Shown piece after piece: positions 1 to 7,768 of a stretch of DNA of 45,101 nucleotides. The notes beneath the pieces are model-generated. The model searched no databases. It saw nothing but the letters and a program-made list of their open reading frames with translations, and was not told the origin of the DNA. This DNA is from Halalkalibacter hemicellulosilyticusJCM 9152 (GTDB lineage Bacteria > Bacillota > Bacilli > Bacillales > Bacillaceae_D). A program made the translations under genes and the position numbers. How positions within the stretch are numbered: position 1 is the stretch's first letter; each line of letters starts with the position of its first letter. Location of the stretch: assembly GCF_000513115.1 (NCBI RefSeq), contig NZ_BAUU01000032.1, positions 1 through 45,101 on the forward strand. Reading direction: 5' to 3'.

Positions 1-705
1 TTGCTTCAGGAAGATGAAGAAGAAACAGATGAAAATGAAGACGGAAATAATGACGATGGTGTGATTGAAGACGAAGATGAGGAGCTTGGTGAAGGCACAT
101 ATACAATTGATTTTACTGTATACAAGAATCAAACGACAGATATTTCTGTTATGGATGAATATACAGTGAAGCCAGCTTACCTCATGATCGAAGGAGATAC
201 ACAAACAGTTGAAATGACTTTAACACATAGTGATTGGATTAAAGTATTTCAAACAGAAAAGAATGGTAACTATGTTGATGTAGAAGTTGTTTCAGAAGAT
301 TCAAGTGAAAATACGAGAACCGTTCAATTTGAAGTAGAGGACTTATCGCAGTTATTACATGCGTATACAGAAGTCTATTTTGAAGAGCCGTTTCTATACG
401 ATGGTAAATATGAGGTTCAAATTGCCTTCGACTTAGAGAGTATTGAAGTATTTGATGAAGACGATAAGAACGGAAAAAACGATAAGAACCCAAACGATAA
501 TAACAATGGTTCAACTAATAAAGATGTTGACGATTTGAAGATTGATCGTGATGGACAAGATCACGACAATGATAAGAATGATTCATCAACAAATCAAGAA
601 ACCAACGCGAAAACTGCAGACAGAGCGATGATTGGTGGGTTGCTACTGTTAATGTTAACGTCAGGAATTTGGCTTTTCCGTAAGTATCGTCTCGGAACAT
701 TGTAA
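1..705 (+). CDS. NEAT-domain, sortase-anchored haem-binding surface protein (5' partial)
   Basis: The frame is open from the first base, so the gene begins outside the window; only the last 234 codons are visible. A very acidic linker (residues 1-32) leads into one NEAT domain (about 34-150). Near its end is the Tyr133-x3-Tyr137 pair followed by an EVQIAF strand, the position of the haem-iron tyrosine in NEAT domains. A low-complexity Asp/Asn/Lys spacer (150-200) follows, then a sorting signal: NAKTA at 202-206, a hydrophobic helix and an RKYR tail. NAKTA resembles SrtB-type motifs (NPQTN, NPKTG, NAKTN) rather than LPXTG, and a sortase B gene lies four genes downstream. The protein probably takes haem at the cell wall and passes it to the lipoprotein encoded next. 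The number of NEAT domains cannot be judged from this fragment. Confidence 0.85.
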   Translation: MLQEDEEETDENEDGNNDDGVIEDEDEELGEGTYTIDFTVYKNQTTDISVMDEYTVKPAYLMIEGDTQTVEMTLTHSDWIKVFQTEKNGNYVDVEVVSEDSSENTRTVQFEVEDLSQLLHAYTEVYFEEPFLYDGKYEVQIAFDLESIEVFDEDDKNGKNDKNPNDNNNGSTNKDVDDLKIDRDGQDHDNDKNDSSTNQETNAKTADRAMIGGLLLLMLTSGIWLFRKYRLGTL

Positions 706-750
706 CATATTATCTATTGAAAAGCGTTAGTAGGAAAGCTTGATAACTTA

Positions 751-805
751 AGAGAGTGGAGGTATTGCAAAAGAAGAAAATCATTCTTTTGATAATGCCT
801 CTCTT
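751..805 (+). terminator. intercistronic hairpin between NEAT gene and haem lipoprotein gene
   Basis: Left arm 759-775 (GAGGTATTGCAAAAGAA) pairs, with a G-U and a small bulge, with right arm 784-801 (TTCTTTTGATAATGCCTC). The T-rich stretch after it is interrupted (TCTTTCATTTCAT), so it is a leaky terminator or an mRNA-stabilising element rather than a clean operon end. It lies just before the ribosome binding site of the next gene. Confidence 0.5.
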
Positions 806-839
806 TCATTTCATAGATTTATGAATAGAGGTGGAAAGA

Positions 840-1757
840 ATGAAAAAAATGAAATGGTTTGTAATGATAGCAACACTACTTATAGTTGTTGGCTGCGCAA
901 ATGAAGAACCATCAACTGAAGAACAGACTCAATCTGATCAAACGATGACTGCGTCTAATGAAATAGACGAACAGGTCGAAGAGGGGCATAGAATTGTTTC
1001 CACAACTGTCGCAGCGACTGAAATTTTTGATGCTTTGGAAATTGATTTAATTGGAATTCCAACTAGCTATAAAGATCTTCCTGAAAGATATGATGGCGTA
1101 CAGGAGGTAGGAAATCCGATGAATCCAGATATGGAATTAGTTAAGTCATTACAGCCGACTGATGTTATGTCTGTTACAACATTACAAACAGATTTAGAAG
1201 ATATATTTGATGCTGTGGACCTTCCTGCAACCTTTTTAAATTTTCAAAGTGTAGATGATATGCTTTCAGAAATTCAATTTATCGGTGAACGTTTTAATAG
1301 AGAGGAAGAAGCGACTGAGTTGATTTCAACGATTCATGACCAGTTTCAGGTCATTGAAGAGAAAGCGCAAGATAACGAGAAACAAACCGTATTAATTTTA
1401 ATGGGGGTACCTGGGAGTTATTTAGTTGCAACTGAACATTCTTACATAGGCGATTTAGTAAAGAGAGCTGGAGGAGTCAATATTGTTGAGGGTGAGGATG
1501 TAGAATATTTAGCTTCTAATACAGAATATCTCCAACAAGCAAATCCAGATATTATTTTACGAGCTGCTCACGGAATGCCAGATGAAGTTGTGGAAATGTT
1601 TGATGAAGAATTTGCAACAAATGATATATGGAAGCATTTTAAAGCGGTACAAGACGAGCGTGTATATGATTTAGAAGAAGAGTTATTTCCAACAACAGGT
1701 AACCTAGCTGTCATTGAAGCTATGGATGTTCTTTATGACATGTTATATCCAGAATAA
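840..1757 (+). CDS. isdE: haem ABC transporter substrate-binding lipoprotein, IsdE-like
   Basis: This is a periplasmic-binding-type lipoprotein of the haem/siderophore class (PF01497 fold). I chose ATG 840 because AGAGGTGG ends about six bases upstream; a GTG at 831 in the same frame lies inside that ribosome binding site. The N-terminus has a Lys-rich start, a hydrophobic stretch and a VVGC lipobox, so the protein is anchored outside the membrane. The sequence near RIVSTTVAATEIFDALEID is typical of IsdE/FecB proteins. It should take haem from the NEAT wall protein encoded upstream and hand it to the permease encoded 16 bp downstream. Length (305 aa) is normal. The haem ligand cannot be fixed by eye, so haem as substrate rests on NEAT/sortase context. 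Confidence 0.85.
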   Translation: MKKMKWFVMIATLLIVVGCANEEPSTEEQTQSDQTMTASNEIDEQVEEGHRIVSTTVAATEIFDALEIDLIGIPTSYKDLPERYDGVQEVGNPMNPDMELVKSLQPTDVMSVTTLQTDLEDIFDAVDLPATFLNFQSVDDMLSEIQFIGERFNREEEATELISTIHDQFQVIEEKAQDNEKQTVLILMGVPGSYLVATEHSYIGDLVKRAGGVNIVEGEDVEYLASNTEYLQQANPDIILRAAHGMPDEVVEMFDEEFATNDIWKHFKAVQDERVYDLEEELFPTTGNLAVIEAMDVLYDMLYPE

Positions 1758-1773
1758 AATGAGGTAGAATCGA

Positions 1774-2763
1774 ATGATAAGGAAAAAAATAATCAGCATG
1801 ATTTCAGTAATTGTATTGCTCTTAGCAGTCGCGATTTATTCGACTATTACGGGTAGTATTCAGGTGGGCATCAACGAACTAATTAGTGGTTTAATTTCTG
1901 GTACAAATGAAGAAGTACAGGTTATTAAAGACCTTAGAATACCGCGCATTATCATTGCTATGTTCGCTGGTGCTGCATTAGCTGTAGCAGGAACTTTACT
2001 TCAGGCTGTAATGAGAAATCCACTGGCCGATTCTGGAATCATTGGAATATCTGCAGGGGCGGGCTTTACTACAGTATTAGCTGTTAGTTTCTTTCCAACT
2101 CTTTACTTTTGGTCCCCTCTATTTGCATTTATAGGAGGAGCTATAGCTTGTATTCTCGTGTACCTCTTTTCATGGAAGTCAGGTTTAAGCCCAGTGCGAA
2201 TGATTCTAGTAGGTGTTGCGATTAATGCGGTCTTTAGTGGTTTAAGCGATACGTTTAATTATCGAGGTAGCTATACAGTAACGAGCATTAGTCCGACAAC
2301 AACCTCGACTTTAGCACTGAGAACATGGCGTGATGTGGAGATTATGGTTAGTTTTGGATCGATAGGCCTTGTATGTGCATTTGTTCTTTTTGCTACATGT
2401 AATGTATTAGCTTTACAAGATAAAACGGTAAAGAATTTAGGAGTCTCGGTTATTCGCTCAAGAGTGTTCGTTTCAGCTGTAGCTGTTCTTTTGGCTGCTG
2501 CGGCTACTGCAGTAGCTGGCTTGATTGCTTTCATTGGTTTACTTATTCCACACATATCAAGATATTTTGTCGGTTCAGACCATAAATGGCTCATTCCATT
2601 TTCAGCTGTAGCTGGTGCATTATTGTTACTTCTTGCTGATACGTTAGGGAGAACGATTATTGCGCCAAATGAAATACCTGCTTCCATTATAATGGCGATT
2701 ATTGGTGGACCATTTTTAATCTTTCTCTTAAGAAGGAGTGACCATATTCATGGAAATTCGTAA
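1774..2763 (+). CDS. isdF: haem ABC transporter permease (FecCD/IsdF family)
   Basis: This 329-residue, highly hydrophobic protein has the FecCD permease pattern: RIPRIIIAMFAGAALAVAG near residue 55, then LLQAVMRNPLADSGIIGISAG, and later GLIAFIGLLIPHISRYFVG, the cytoplasmic loop region that contacts the ATPase. About nine or ten membrane helices are expected. The gene follows the IsdE-like lipoprotein by 16 bp, and its last 14 bp overlap the ATPase gene, so the three are translated as a unit. The protein forms the membrane channel, probably as a homodimer. Confidence 0.88.
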   Translation: MIRKKIISMISVIVLLLAVAIYSTITGSIQVGINELISGLISGTNEEVQVIKDLRIPRIIIAMFAGAALAVAGTLLQAVMRNPLADSGIIGISAGAGFTTVLAVSFFPTLYFWSPLFAFIGGAIACILVYLFSWKSGLSPVRMILVGVAINAVFSGLSDTFNYRGSYTVTSISPTTTSTLALRTWRDVEIMVSFGSIGLVCAFVLFATCNVLALQDKTVKNLGVSVIRSRVFVSAVAVLLAAAATAVAGLIAFIGLLIPHISRYFVGSDHKWLIPFSAVAGALLLLLADTLGRTIIAPNEIPASIIMAIIGGPFLIFLLRRSDHIHGNS

Positions 2764-3520
2764 TGTTGACTACTCATATCAACAGAATATTAAAACGTTA
2801 TCTAACATATCAATGACCGTAGCAAAAGGACAAATCACGACGATCATTGGTCCGAATGGTTCTGGAAAATCGACATTATTACAATTGATGTCACGACATT
2901 TAACACCGGAAAAAGGTGAGGTGCTATTAGACGGAAAGAAAATCTCACTATTTTCTACAAAAGAATTTGCACGAGAGATTGCTGTTGTTCATCAACAAAA
3001 TGATGCTCCTACTGATATGACCGTAGAACGTCTAATAGAATATGGTCGTCTTCCGTATAAAAAGCTATTGCAAATGAAGCAAAAGGAAGATGATGATATC
3101 ATCGCTTGGGCTTTAACATGCACGAATTTAGAGGAGAAAAAGGATGTTATGTTACATCAATTATCAGGAGGAGAGCGACAAAGGGTATGGATTGCCATGT
3201 CTCTAGCACAAAAAACAAATTATTTATTTTTAGATGAACCAACAACGTATTTAGATTTATTTCATCAATATGAAATTCTAGAATTTATTACTCAATTGAA
3301 TCAATTAAATAATATGACGATTGTCATGGTGTTACATGATTTGAATCAAGCTATTAAATATAGTGATCAACTCATTATAATGAAGGATGGAGCTATTGTT
3401 ACTCAAGGTAAACCTGCTGAAGTGATGAATGAGCAAATCATTAAGGAAATCTATGGAGTAGAGGTTGTCATGAAATCGGATAAAGATACAGGGCTTTATA
3501 TTGTACCAATAGGAGTTTAA
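2750..3520 (+). CDS. haem/iron ABC transporter ATP-binding protein (FecE/FhuC type)
   Basis: This is a single ABC ATPase domain with Walker A GPNGSGKST, signature LSGGERQRV, Walker B YLFLDEPT and the H-loop histidine in MVLHDLN. ATG 2750 is preferred over the in-frame GTG 2738, because AAGGAG at 2733-2738 is the ribosome binding site and would overlap the GTG. The gene starts inside the end of the permease gene, giving translational coupling. It energises the IsdEF-type importer. Family resemblance is to FhuC/FecE ATPases of iron-chelate uptake; the assigned haem substrate comes from the operon. Confidence 0.88.
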   Translation: MEIRNVDYSYQQNIKTLSNISMTVAKGQITTIIGPNGSGKSTLLQLMSRHLTPEKGEVLLDGKKISLFSTKEFAREIAVVHQQNDAPTDMTVERLIEYGRLPYKKLLQMKQKEDDDIIAWALTCTNLEEKKDVMLHQLSGGERQRVWIAMSLAQKTNYLFLDEPTTYLDLFHQYEILEFITQLNQLNNMTIVMVLHDLNQAIKYSDQLIIMKDGAIVTQGKPAEVMNEQIIKEIYGVEVVMKSDKDTGLYIVPIGV

Positions 3521-3539
3521 AGGGAAAGAGGTTGAGTCA

Positions 3540-4292
3540 GTGAATAAGATGAAAAAAGTGATTCAACGGTGTATCACGATCCTTTGTATCGCTGTGTTTA
3601 CATTTGCATTGTATCAATTAATAACAATTGGCTATGATTATGTGAACAACCGACACGTATTAGCACAAATCCAAGATGTATATGAAGTGGAAGAGAATGG
3701 GTTAGGTGACGATCGTGATCAAATCCAAATGTCATTTGATCCACTTTTAGAAATAAATGAAGATATTGTCGGATGGATAACAATCGATGGCACTCGAATT
3801 GATTACCCTGTATTACAAGCGGAAGATAACGAATATTATTTAAATCGCAACTATTTACATGATGAGACTAGAGCAGGAAGTCTATTTTTAGATTATCGTA
3901 ACGATATTCACGAAGAAGATAGGCATACGATCATTTATGGGCATCGAATGAGAGATGGTTCGATGTTTGGGCAGTTACCACGATTTTTAGAGCAAGAATT
4001 TTATGAAGAACATTCAACCATGATGTGGGATACATTATATGAACAATATGACGTTGAAATCTTTTCTGCGTATATAACCACAACGGACTTTTACTATATT
4101 GAAACAGAATTTCATGATGATCACCATTATGAATCATTTCTAGAGGAAATACAGGAACGGTCCGTCATTCATTCTGAAGTGCAGGTTCGCTCAAATGATC
4201 AGATTATCACATTATCCACTTGTGACTATCAGCTTGATCGTGAAGAGGGCAGACTCGTCTTGCACGGTAAATTAACATTAAGAAAACAATAA
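3540..4292 (+). CDS. srtB: class B sortase
   Basis: This membrane-anchored transpeptidase joins NEAT haem-binding proteins to peptidoglycan. One N-terminal membrane segment (about residues 10-30) is followed by a sortase domain. The catalytic triad is visible: His135 in IIYGHRM, Cys228 in ITLSTCDY and Arg238 in EEGRLVLHG. The TLSTC motif and 250-residue length fit class B rather than class A. The GTG start at 3540 is placed by AAAGAGGT about eight bases upstream; ATG 3549 is possible. The gene is the last of the haem operon, 19 bp after the ATPase, and its likely substrate is the NAKTA-bearing protein at the window start. Confidence 0.92.
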   Translation: MNKMKKVIQRCITILCIAVFTFALYQLITIGYDYVNNRHVLAQIQDVYEVEENGLGDDRDQIQMSFDPLLEINEDIVGWITIDGTRIDYPVLQAEDNEYYLNRNYLHDETRAGSLFLDYRNDIHEEDRHTIIYGHRMRDGSMFGQLPRFLEQEFYEEHSTMMWDTLYEQYDVEIFSAYITTTDFYYIETEFHDDHHYESFLEEIQERSVIHSEVQVRSNDQIITLSTCDYQLDREEGRLVLHGKLTLRKQ

Positions 4293-4293
4293 T

Positions 4294-4330
4294 AAGAACC
4301 TGCTACAATGGAGTAAGGTAGCAGGTTCTT
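4294..4330. terminator. shared bidirectional terminator hairpin
   Basis: A perfect 13-bp stem (AAGAACCTGCTAC at 4294-4306, GTAGCAGGTTCTT at 4318-4330) closes an 11-base loop between two convergent operons. T-tracts are weak on both sides. It probably ends both the sortase operon and the isdG operon. Confidence 0.75.
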
Positions 4331-4337
4331 ATGCAAT

Positions 4338-4682
4338 TTATTGTGCAGCTTGATCGATAGATGGTTCAGTTCCATTTAGTGGATTTCGCACGACTTTAAC
4401 ATCATAGAAGGAAATGTCATTTTCAATAATGTATTCTGGAATTTCTCTTTTTTGATGAGATTCGCGGAAAGCATCGCTTTTCGTCCAGTTTTTAAAAGCA
4501 TCCTTAGAATCCCAGCGAGTCACAACGGACACTTCATCATAATCTTTTGTATTTTGAGTAAAATGAACTTCAAGTCCAAGAAATCCTTCCATAAATTCGA
4601 CCTTTCCAACTTTCTTGAAACGTTCAATTAACTTCTCACCATTTCCTTTTGTAATTTTTGAGCGATTTGTAACAATAACCAT
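4338..4682 (-). CDS. isdG: haem-degrading monooxygenase, IsdG family
   Basis: This 114-residue protein has an antibiotic-biosynthesis-monooxygenase (ABM) fold. Residues Asn6, Trp66 and His76 fall where the IsdG catalytic triad Asn7/Trp67/His77 lies, and the context [12 protein letters not shown] closely matches the staphylococcal DWLKSDVFKAAH segment. IsdG enzymes open haem in the cytoplasm and free its iron. The gene has a strong GAGGAAAT ribosome binding site and sits 34 bp downstream of a minus-strand ABC ATPase gene, so it is probably the last gene of that Fur-controlled operon. This implies that the minus-strand importer also carries haem. Confidence 0.92.
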   Translation of the reverse strand: MVIVTNRSKITKGNGEKLIERFKKVGKVEFMEGFLGLEVHFTQNTKDYDEVSVVTRWDSKDAFKNWTKSDAFRESHQKREIPEYIIENDISFYDVKVVRNPLNGTEPSIDQAAQ

Positions 4683-4716
4683 TGTATTTCCTCCTTATTT
4701 TTAATAAATATTAAGA

Positions 4717-5514
4717 TTAAGCATGCATTCGTGTACTTAATTGTTGCTTTTTTAAAGGAATAATAAGTGGATAGCCATCTTCATACATCACTTTTGCATC
4801 TATATGATAAACTTCTTTCAAAAATTGAGAGCTTAGTAATGAATTTGGCTCACCCCAGTGTATTAATTTTCCTTGTTTCATAGCTAACAAATAATCACAA
4901 TAGGCAGCGGCTTGCTGAAGTTCATGTAGCACCATAATAATAGTTGTCTTTTCATGACGATTAATCTCTTCTAATATGTTTAGTACTTCTAGTTGATGAG
5001 CAATATCTAAATATGTGGTAGGTTCATCTAAAAGCAATACTGGTGTTCTTTGAGTTAAAGCTAAGGCAATTCGTACTTTTTGTTGTTCACCTCCAGATAA
5101 AGTATAAAACATTCGTTCGGCATACTTTGTAATATTTGTGATATTCATAGCCCATTCAATGATGTCTTGATCCTCATCGTTCATTCGATCAAACCATTTT
5201 TTATATGGAGCTCTACCAAAATGAATAAGCTCCTTTACGGTGAGATTCGGTAACGTTTGTTTTGATTGAGGCATCATCGCAAGCTTTTGAGCGAAAGCTT
5301 TTGGACGTAACCCTTTAATTGATTGACCTTCTAAGTAAATATCACCACTGTCATGTTTGAGAAGTTGAGCGATCGTTTTTAATAATGTTGATTTACCTGA
5401 GCCGTTTGGTCCGACGATGGCTGTAAGTTTACCTTTAGGAATATGTAATGAAATATCAGATAAACAAAAGGAACCGACGTTCAATTGAATGTGTTCTGTT
5501 TGAATAGCATTCAT
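4717..5514 (-). CDS. second haem/iron-chelate ABC transporter ATPase (FecE/FhuC type)
   Basis: This is an ABC ATPase with Walker A GPNGSGKST, signature LSGGEQQKV, Walker B LLLDEPTTYLD and H-loop MVLHELQ. It differs enough from the plus-strand ATPase at 2750-3520 not to be a recent copy. Its ATG overlaps the permease stop codon (TAATG), so translation is coupled. It powers the lipoprotein/permease pair encoded just upstream. Substrate could be haem or a ferric siderophore; the adjacent isdG favours haem. Confidence 0.87.
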   Translation of the reverse strand: MNAIQTEHIQLNVGSFCLSDISLHIPKGKLTAIVGPNGSGKSTLLKTIAQLLKHDSGDIYLEGQSIKGLRPKAFAQKLAMMPQSKQTLPNLTVKELIHFGRAPYKKWFDRMNDEDQDIIEWAMNITNITKYAERMFYTLSGGEQQKVRIALALTQRTPVLLLDEPTTYLDIAHQLEVLNILEEINRHEKTTIIMVLHELQQAAAYCDYLLAMKQGKLIHWGEPNSLLSSQFLKEVYHIDAKVMYEDGYPLIIPLKKQQLSTRMHA

Positions 5515-6509
5515 TAGATCAAGCCTCGTTTCTTTAAAAGGATGAGAAAGAATGGTGCACCTAGAGCGGCTAACAATATGCCAACTGGTAATTCAATTGG
5601 ATCAAACCATGTACGAGCAATCGTATCAGCAATAACAACTAATATGGCTCCATAAATGGCAGAAAGAGGTAAGAGGAACCTGTAATCTTCACCAATTAAT
5701 ATACGAATGATATGAGGAATAATGAGTCCAACAAAACCAACTAACCCTGCAACACTTACAGCAGCTCCCGCTAAAAATGCAGCTAAAGAAATGAGTAAAA
5801 ATCGTTGCCATTCTACGCGTTGGCCGAGTAGTTTGGCAGAATCATCTCCTAGTAATAATAAATTAGCAGGTTTAATAGCTAATAGTGATAACAGTAAGCC
5901 AATAACCGCATAAGGGAACATAAAATCTAAATGGTACCAACTTCGTCCATTAAGACCACCAGCTAACCAAGGAAGGACGGATTGGACACGATCGCTATAA
6001 ATGATCATGACACCGTTTTGAATAGCTCCTAATAAAGCATTAATCGCAACACCTGCCAATACGATTTTTAAAGGTGAAGCACCTTTATCCCAAGCGAGAA
6101 AATAAATCATCATTGCCGTTACGAAGGCGCCGATGAAAGCTGATATTGGTAGAAGGTAGCTAAATTGCGGTAAAATCAGCATCGTTAAACTAGCCATTAA
6201 CCCACCACCAGCCGTAACACCAATAATTCCTGGATCTGCTAAAGGGTTCTTCATGACACCTTGTAATAGGGCACCTGAAACAGCCAAGCAAGCACCAACT
6301 AGAAATGCAATTAAGACTCGTGGAAGCCGTAAGTCGAAAATTATGGTATGGTTTATAGAACGTTCACTTGAAAAAAACACCATTAAAATATCTTGAATTG
6401 ATATAGAGACGGACCCATATGTCAATCCGAAAAAAAGCGATAGCAAAAGAAGGAGAGGAGCTAGAAAAATCGCTATTGTTCTTCTTTTTTGTCGTTCTTT
6501 AATATTCAT
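5514..6509 (-). CDS. second haem/iron-chelate ABC permease (FecCD family)
   Basis: This 331-residue polytopic membrane protein has FecCD hallmarks: LRLPRVLIAFLVGACLAVSG, LLQGVMKNPLADPGIIGVTAG and GLVGFVGLIIPHIIRILIG. It has the same fold as the permease at 1774-2763 but a clearly different sequence. Its start codon overlaps the stop of the lipoprotein gene by four bases (ATGA), and its stop overlaps the ATPase start, giving one tightly coupled operon. Confidence 0.88.
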   Translation of the reverse strand: MNIKERQKRRTIAIFLAPLLLLLSLFFGLTYGSVSISIQDILMVFFSSERSINHTIIFDLRLPRVLIAFLVGACLAVSGALLQGVMKNPLADPGIIGVTAGGGLMASLTMLILPQFSYLLPISAFIGAFVTAMMIYFLAWDKGASPLKIVLAGVAINALLGAIQNGVMIIYSDRVQSVLPWLAGGLNGRSWYHLDFMFPYAVIGLLLSLLAIKPANLLLLGDDSAKLLGQRVEWQRFLLISLAAFLAGAAVSVAGLVGFVGLIIPHIIRILIGEDYRFLLPLSAIYGAILVVIADTIARTWFDPIELPVGILLAALGAPFFLILLKKRGLI

Positions 6510-7465
6510 GATTGCTCCTCATTGGAATAGAACATTTTGACTAATAGATCGAGTGCCTCTGTAATTCTCGTCCCGGGATTGGAACCAAATAAATCATTTG
6601 GCAACACATCAACAGCGTTGTTTTGTACTGCAGTTATTTGATTCCAAGCTGCATTTTGCTCCATTTCTTTTATAAAGCCTTCTTTGACAGTTTCAGAATC
6701 GCCATGACTCATTAGTAAAATATAGTGCGGATCAGCTTCAACAATTCGTTCACTATTTAATTGAGCATATTGAGGAAATGCTTCTAAACTAGGAAAATCA
6801 CTTGCTATATTATGAGCACCAACTAACTCTAGCATATGACCACTTAATGAATTTGGTAAAGCGGCCATATATGTGCCAGGCGCTCCGTAAATAAGTAATA
6901 CACGTATCTCATCCGCACCTTTTTGAAGTTGAGCGATTTCTTCCACTTTCTCATCAATAGAGTTAATAAGCTGATTTGCTTTATCTTCTTGCTGGAGCAT
7001 TTCTCCAAACAATTGAAGCTGTTCCTGAATATCTGTAACAGATTGGGCATGGGATAAAACCATCTTTGCACCGAGTGATTCAATTGTAGGACGATCACCG
7101 AGGTTCATTTGAGTATGTCCTATGACGATTTCAGGTTGTACATATGTGACTTTTTCTAGATCTATTTCATGAGTAGAACCGATTTGTTCAACATCTGTTA
7201 GCTCTACTAGAGAATCTGGTAATGATGCATTAGGTCTTCCAACAACTTTCCCTCCAAGTGCTGTAATCATATCTAAATCACCATTGCTTAAAACAACAAT
7301 TCGTTCTGGAACACCATTAAAGGAGATTGATTCATTTGAGAAGTCTGTAATACTATGTGTCATGTCACCATTACGGTCCTCTGAAGCGTTTATTTCAACA
7401 TTAGAACAGGAAATGATGATTGGTATAAGCATTATTAATAAAACAAAAGTAAGTTGTCTGTTCAT
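6506..7465 (-). CDS. second haem/iron-chelate-binding lipoprotein (FecB family)
   Basis: This is a substrate-binding lipoprotein of the iron-chelate class (PF01497 fold). The start is placed at ATG 7465 because a strong AAAGGAGGAC lies just upstream; a longer frame reaching 7510 would run through the Fur-box region. The signal peptide ends in an IISC lipobox. The sequence RIVVLSNGDLDMITALGGKVVGRP is typical of the first strand and binding loop. First gene of the lipoprotein-permease-ATPase-isdG operon. Its ligand is inferred to be haem from isdG in the same operon. Confidence 0.86.
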   Translation of the reverse strand: MNRQLTFVLLIMLIPIIISCSNVEINASEDRNGDMTHSITDFSNESISFNGVPERIVVLSNGDLDMITALGGKVVGRPNASLPDSLVELTDVEQIGSTHEIDLEKVTYVQPEIVIGHTQMNLGDRPTIESLGAKMVLSHAQSVTDIQEQLQLFGEMLQQEDKANQLINSIDEKVEEIAQLQKGADEIRVLLIYGAPGTYMAALPNSLSGHMLELVGAHNIASDFPSLEAFPQYAQLNSERIVEADPHYILLMSHGDSETVKEGFIKEMEQNAAWNQITAVQNNAVDVLPNDLFGSNPGTRITEALDLLVKMFYSNEEQS

Positions 7466-7488
7466 AGGTGTCCTCCTTTGCACATTAC

Positions 7489-7531
7489 TGATAATGAATA
7501 TCGATTTCAATATAAATGATAATGAATATCA
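7489..7531 (-). promoter_or_regulatory. two tandem Fur-like boxes upstream of the haem operon
   Basis: TGATAATGAATATCA at 7517-7531 differs at one position from the Bacillus 7-1-7 Fur consensus TGATAATNATTATCA. A second copy, TGATAATGAATATCG, lies at 7489-7503, exactly 28 bp away. Both sit within 70 bp of the minus-strand lipoprotein start, so iron-dependent repression of that operon is likely. Confidence 0.85.
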
Positions 7532-7536
7532 CTATT

Positions 7537-7551
7537 ATTGTCAATGACAAT
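7537..7551. promoter_or_regulatory. perfect 7-1-7 palindrome next to the Fur boxes
   Basis: ATTGTCAATGACAAT is a perfect inverted repeat with a single-base centre, the same geometry as Fur/PerR operators but not their sequence. It lies just beyond the two Fur-like boxes. It may be a third Fur-family contact or an operator for another regulator. Confidence 0.4.
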
Positions 7552-7668
7552 TACTAAAATTTTCTTTTAATCTCCTTTTCTGTTATCAAGAAAAGGAATT
7601 TTCCAATGAAAAGTAGAGGAGTTAATTAAATAAACAAGTTCGATAAATGACAGATCGTGACGTTAGAA

Positions 7669-7684
7669 GTCGGATTTGTCTACC
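7669..7684 (+). promoter_or_regulatory. candidate AraC-type operator upstream of GH127
   Basis: GTCGGATTTGTCTACC lies 85 bp before the GH127 start. The same 16-mer, differing only in the four central bases, lies at 11030-11045 between the AraC-family regulator and the transporter. A common regulator binding site is inferred. The rest of the 217-bp gap (7552-7768) shows no clear further feature. Confidence 0.5.
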
Positions 7685-7768
7685 AAATATATGATTTTTC
7701 ATACCGATTTTTGATACTGCTCATGTTACGATACTACAAATGATTCGATGTCATAGGAGGAGAAATTG

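Noticed and set aside
2271-2687. 138-codon minus-strand open frame inside the permease gene
   Set aside because: It is antisense to a well-supported FecCD permease, has no ribosome binding site and has a composition typical of the antisense of hydrophobic codons.
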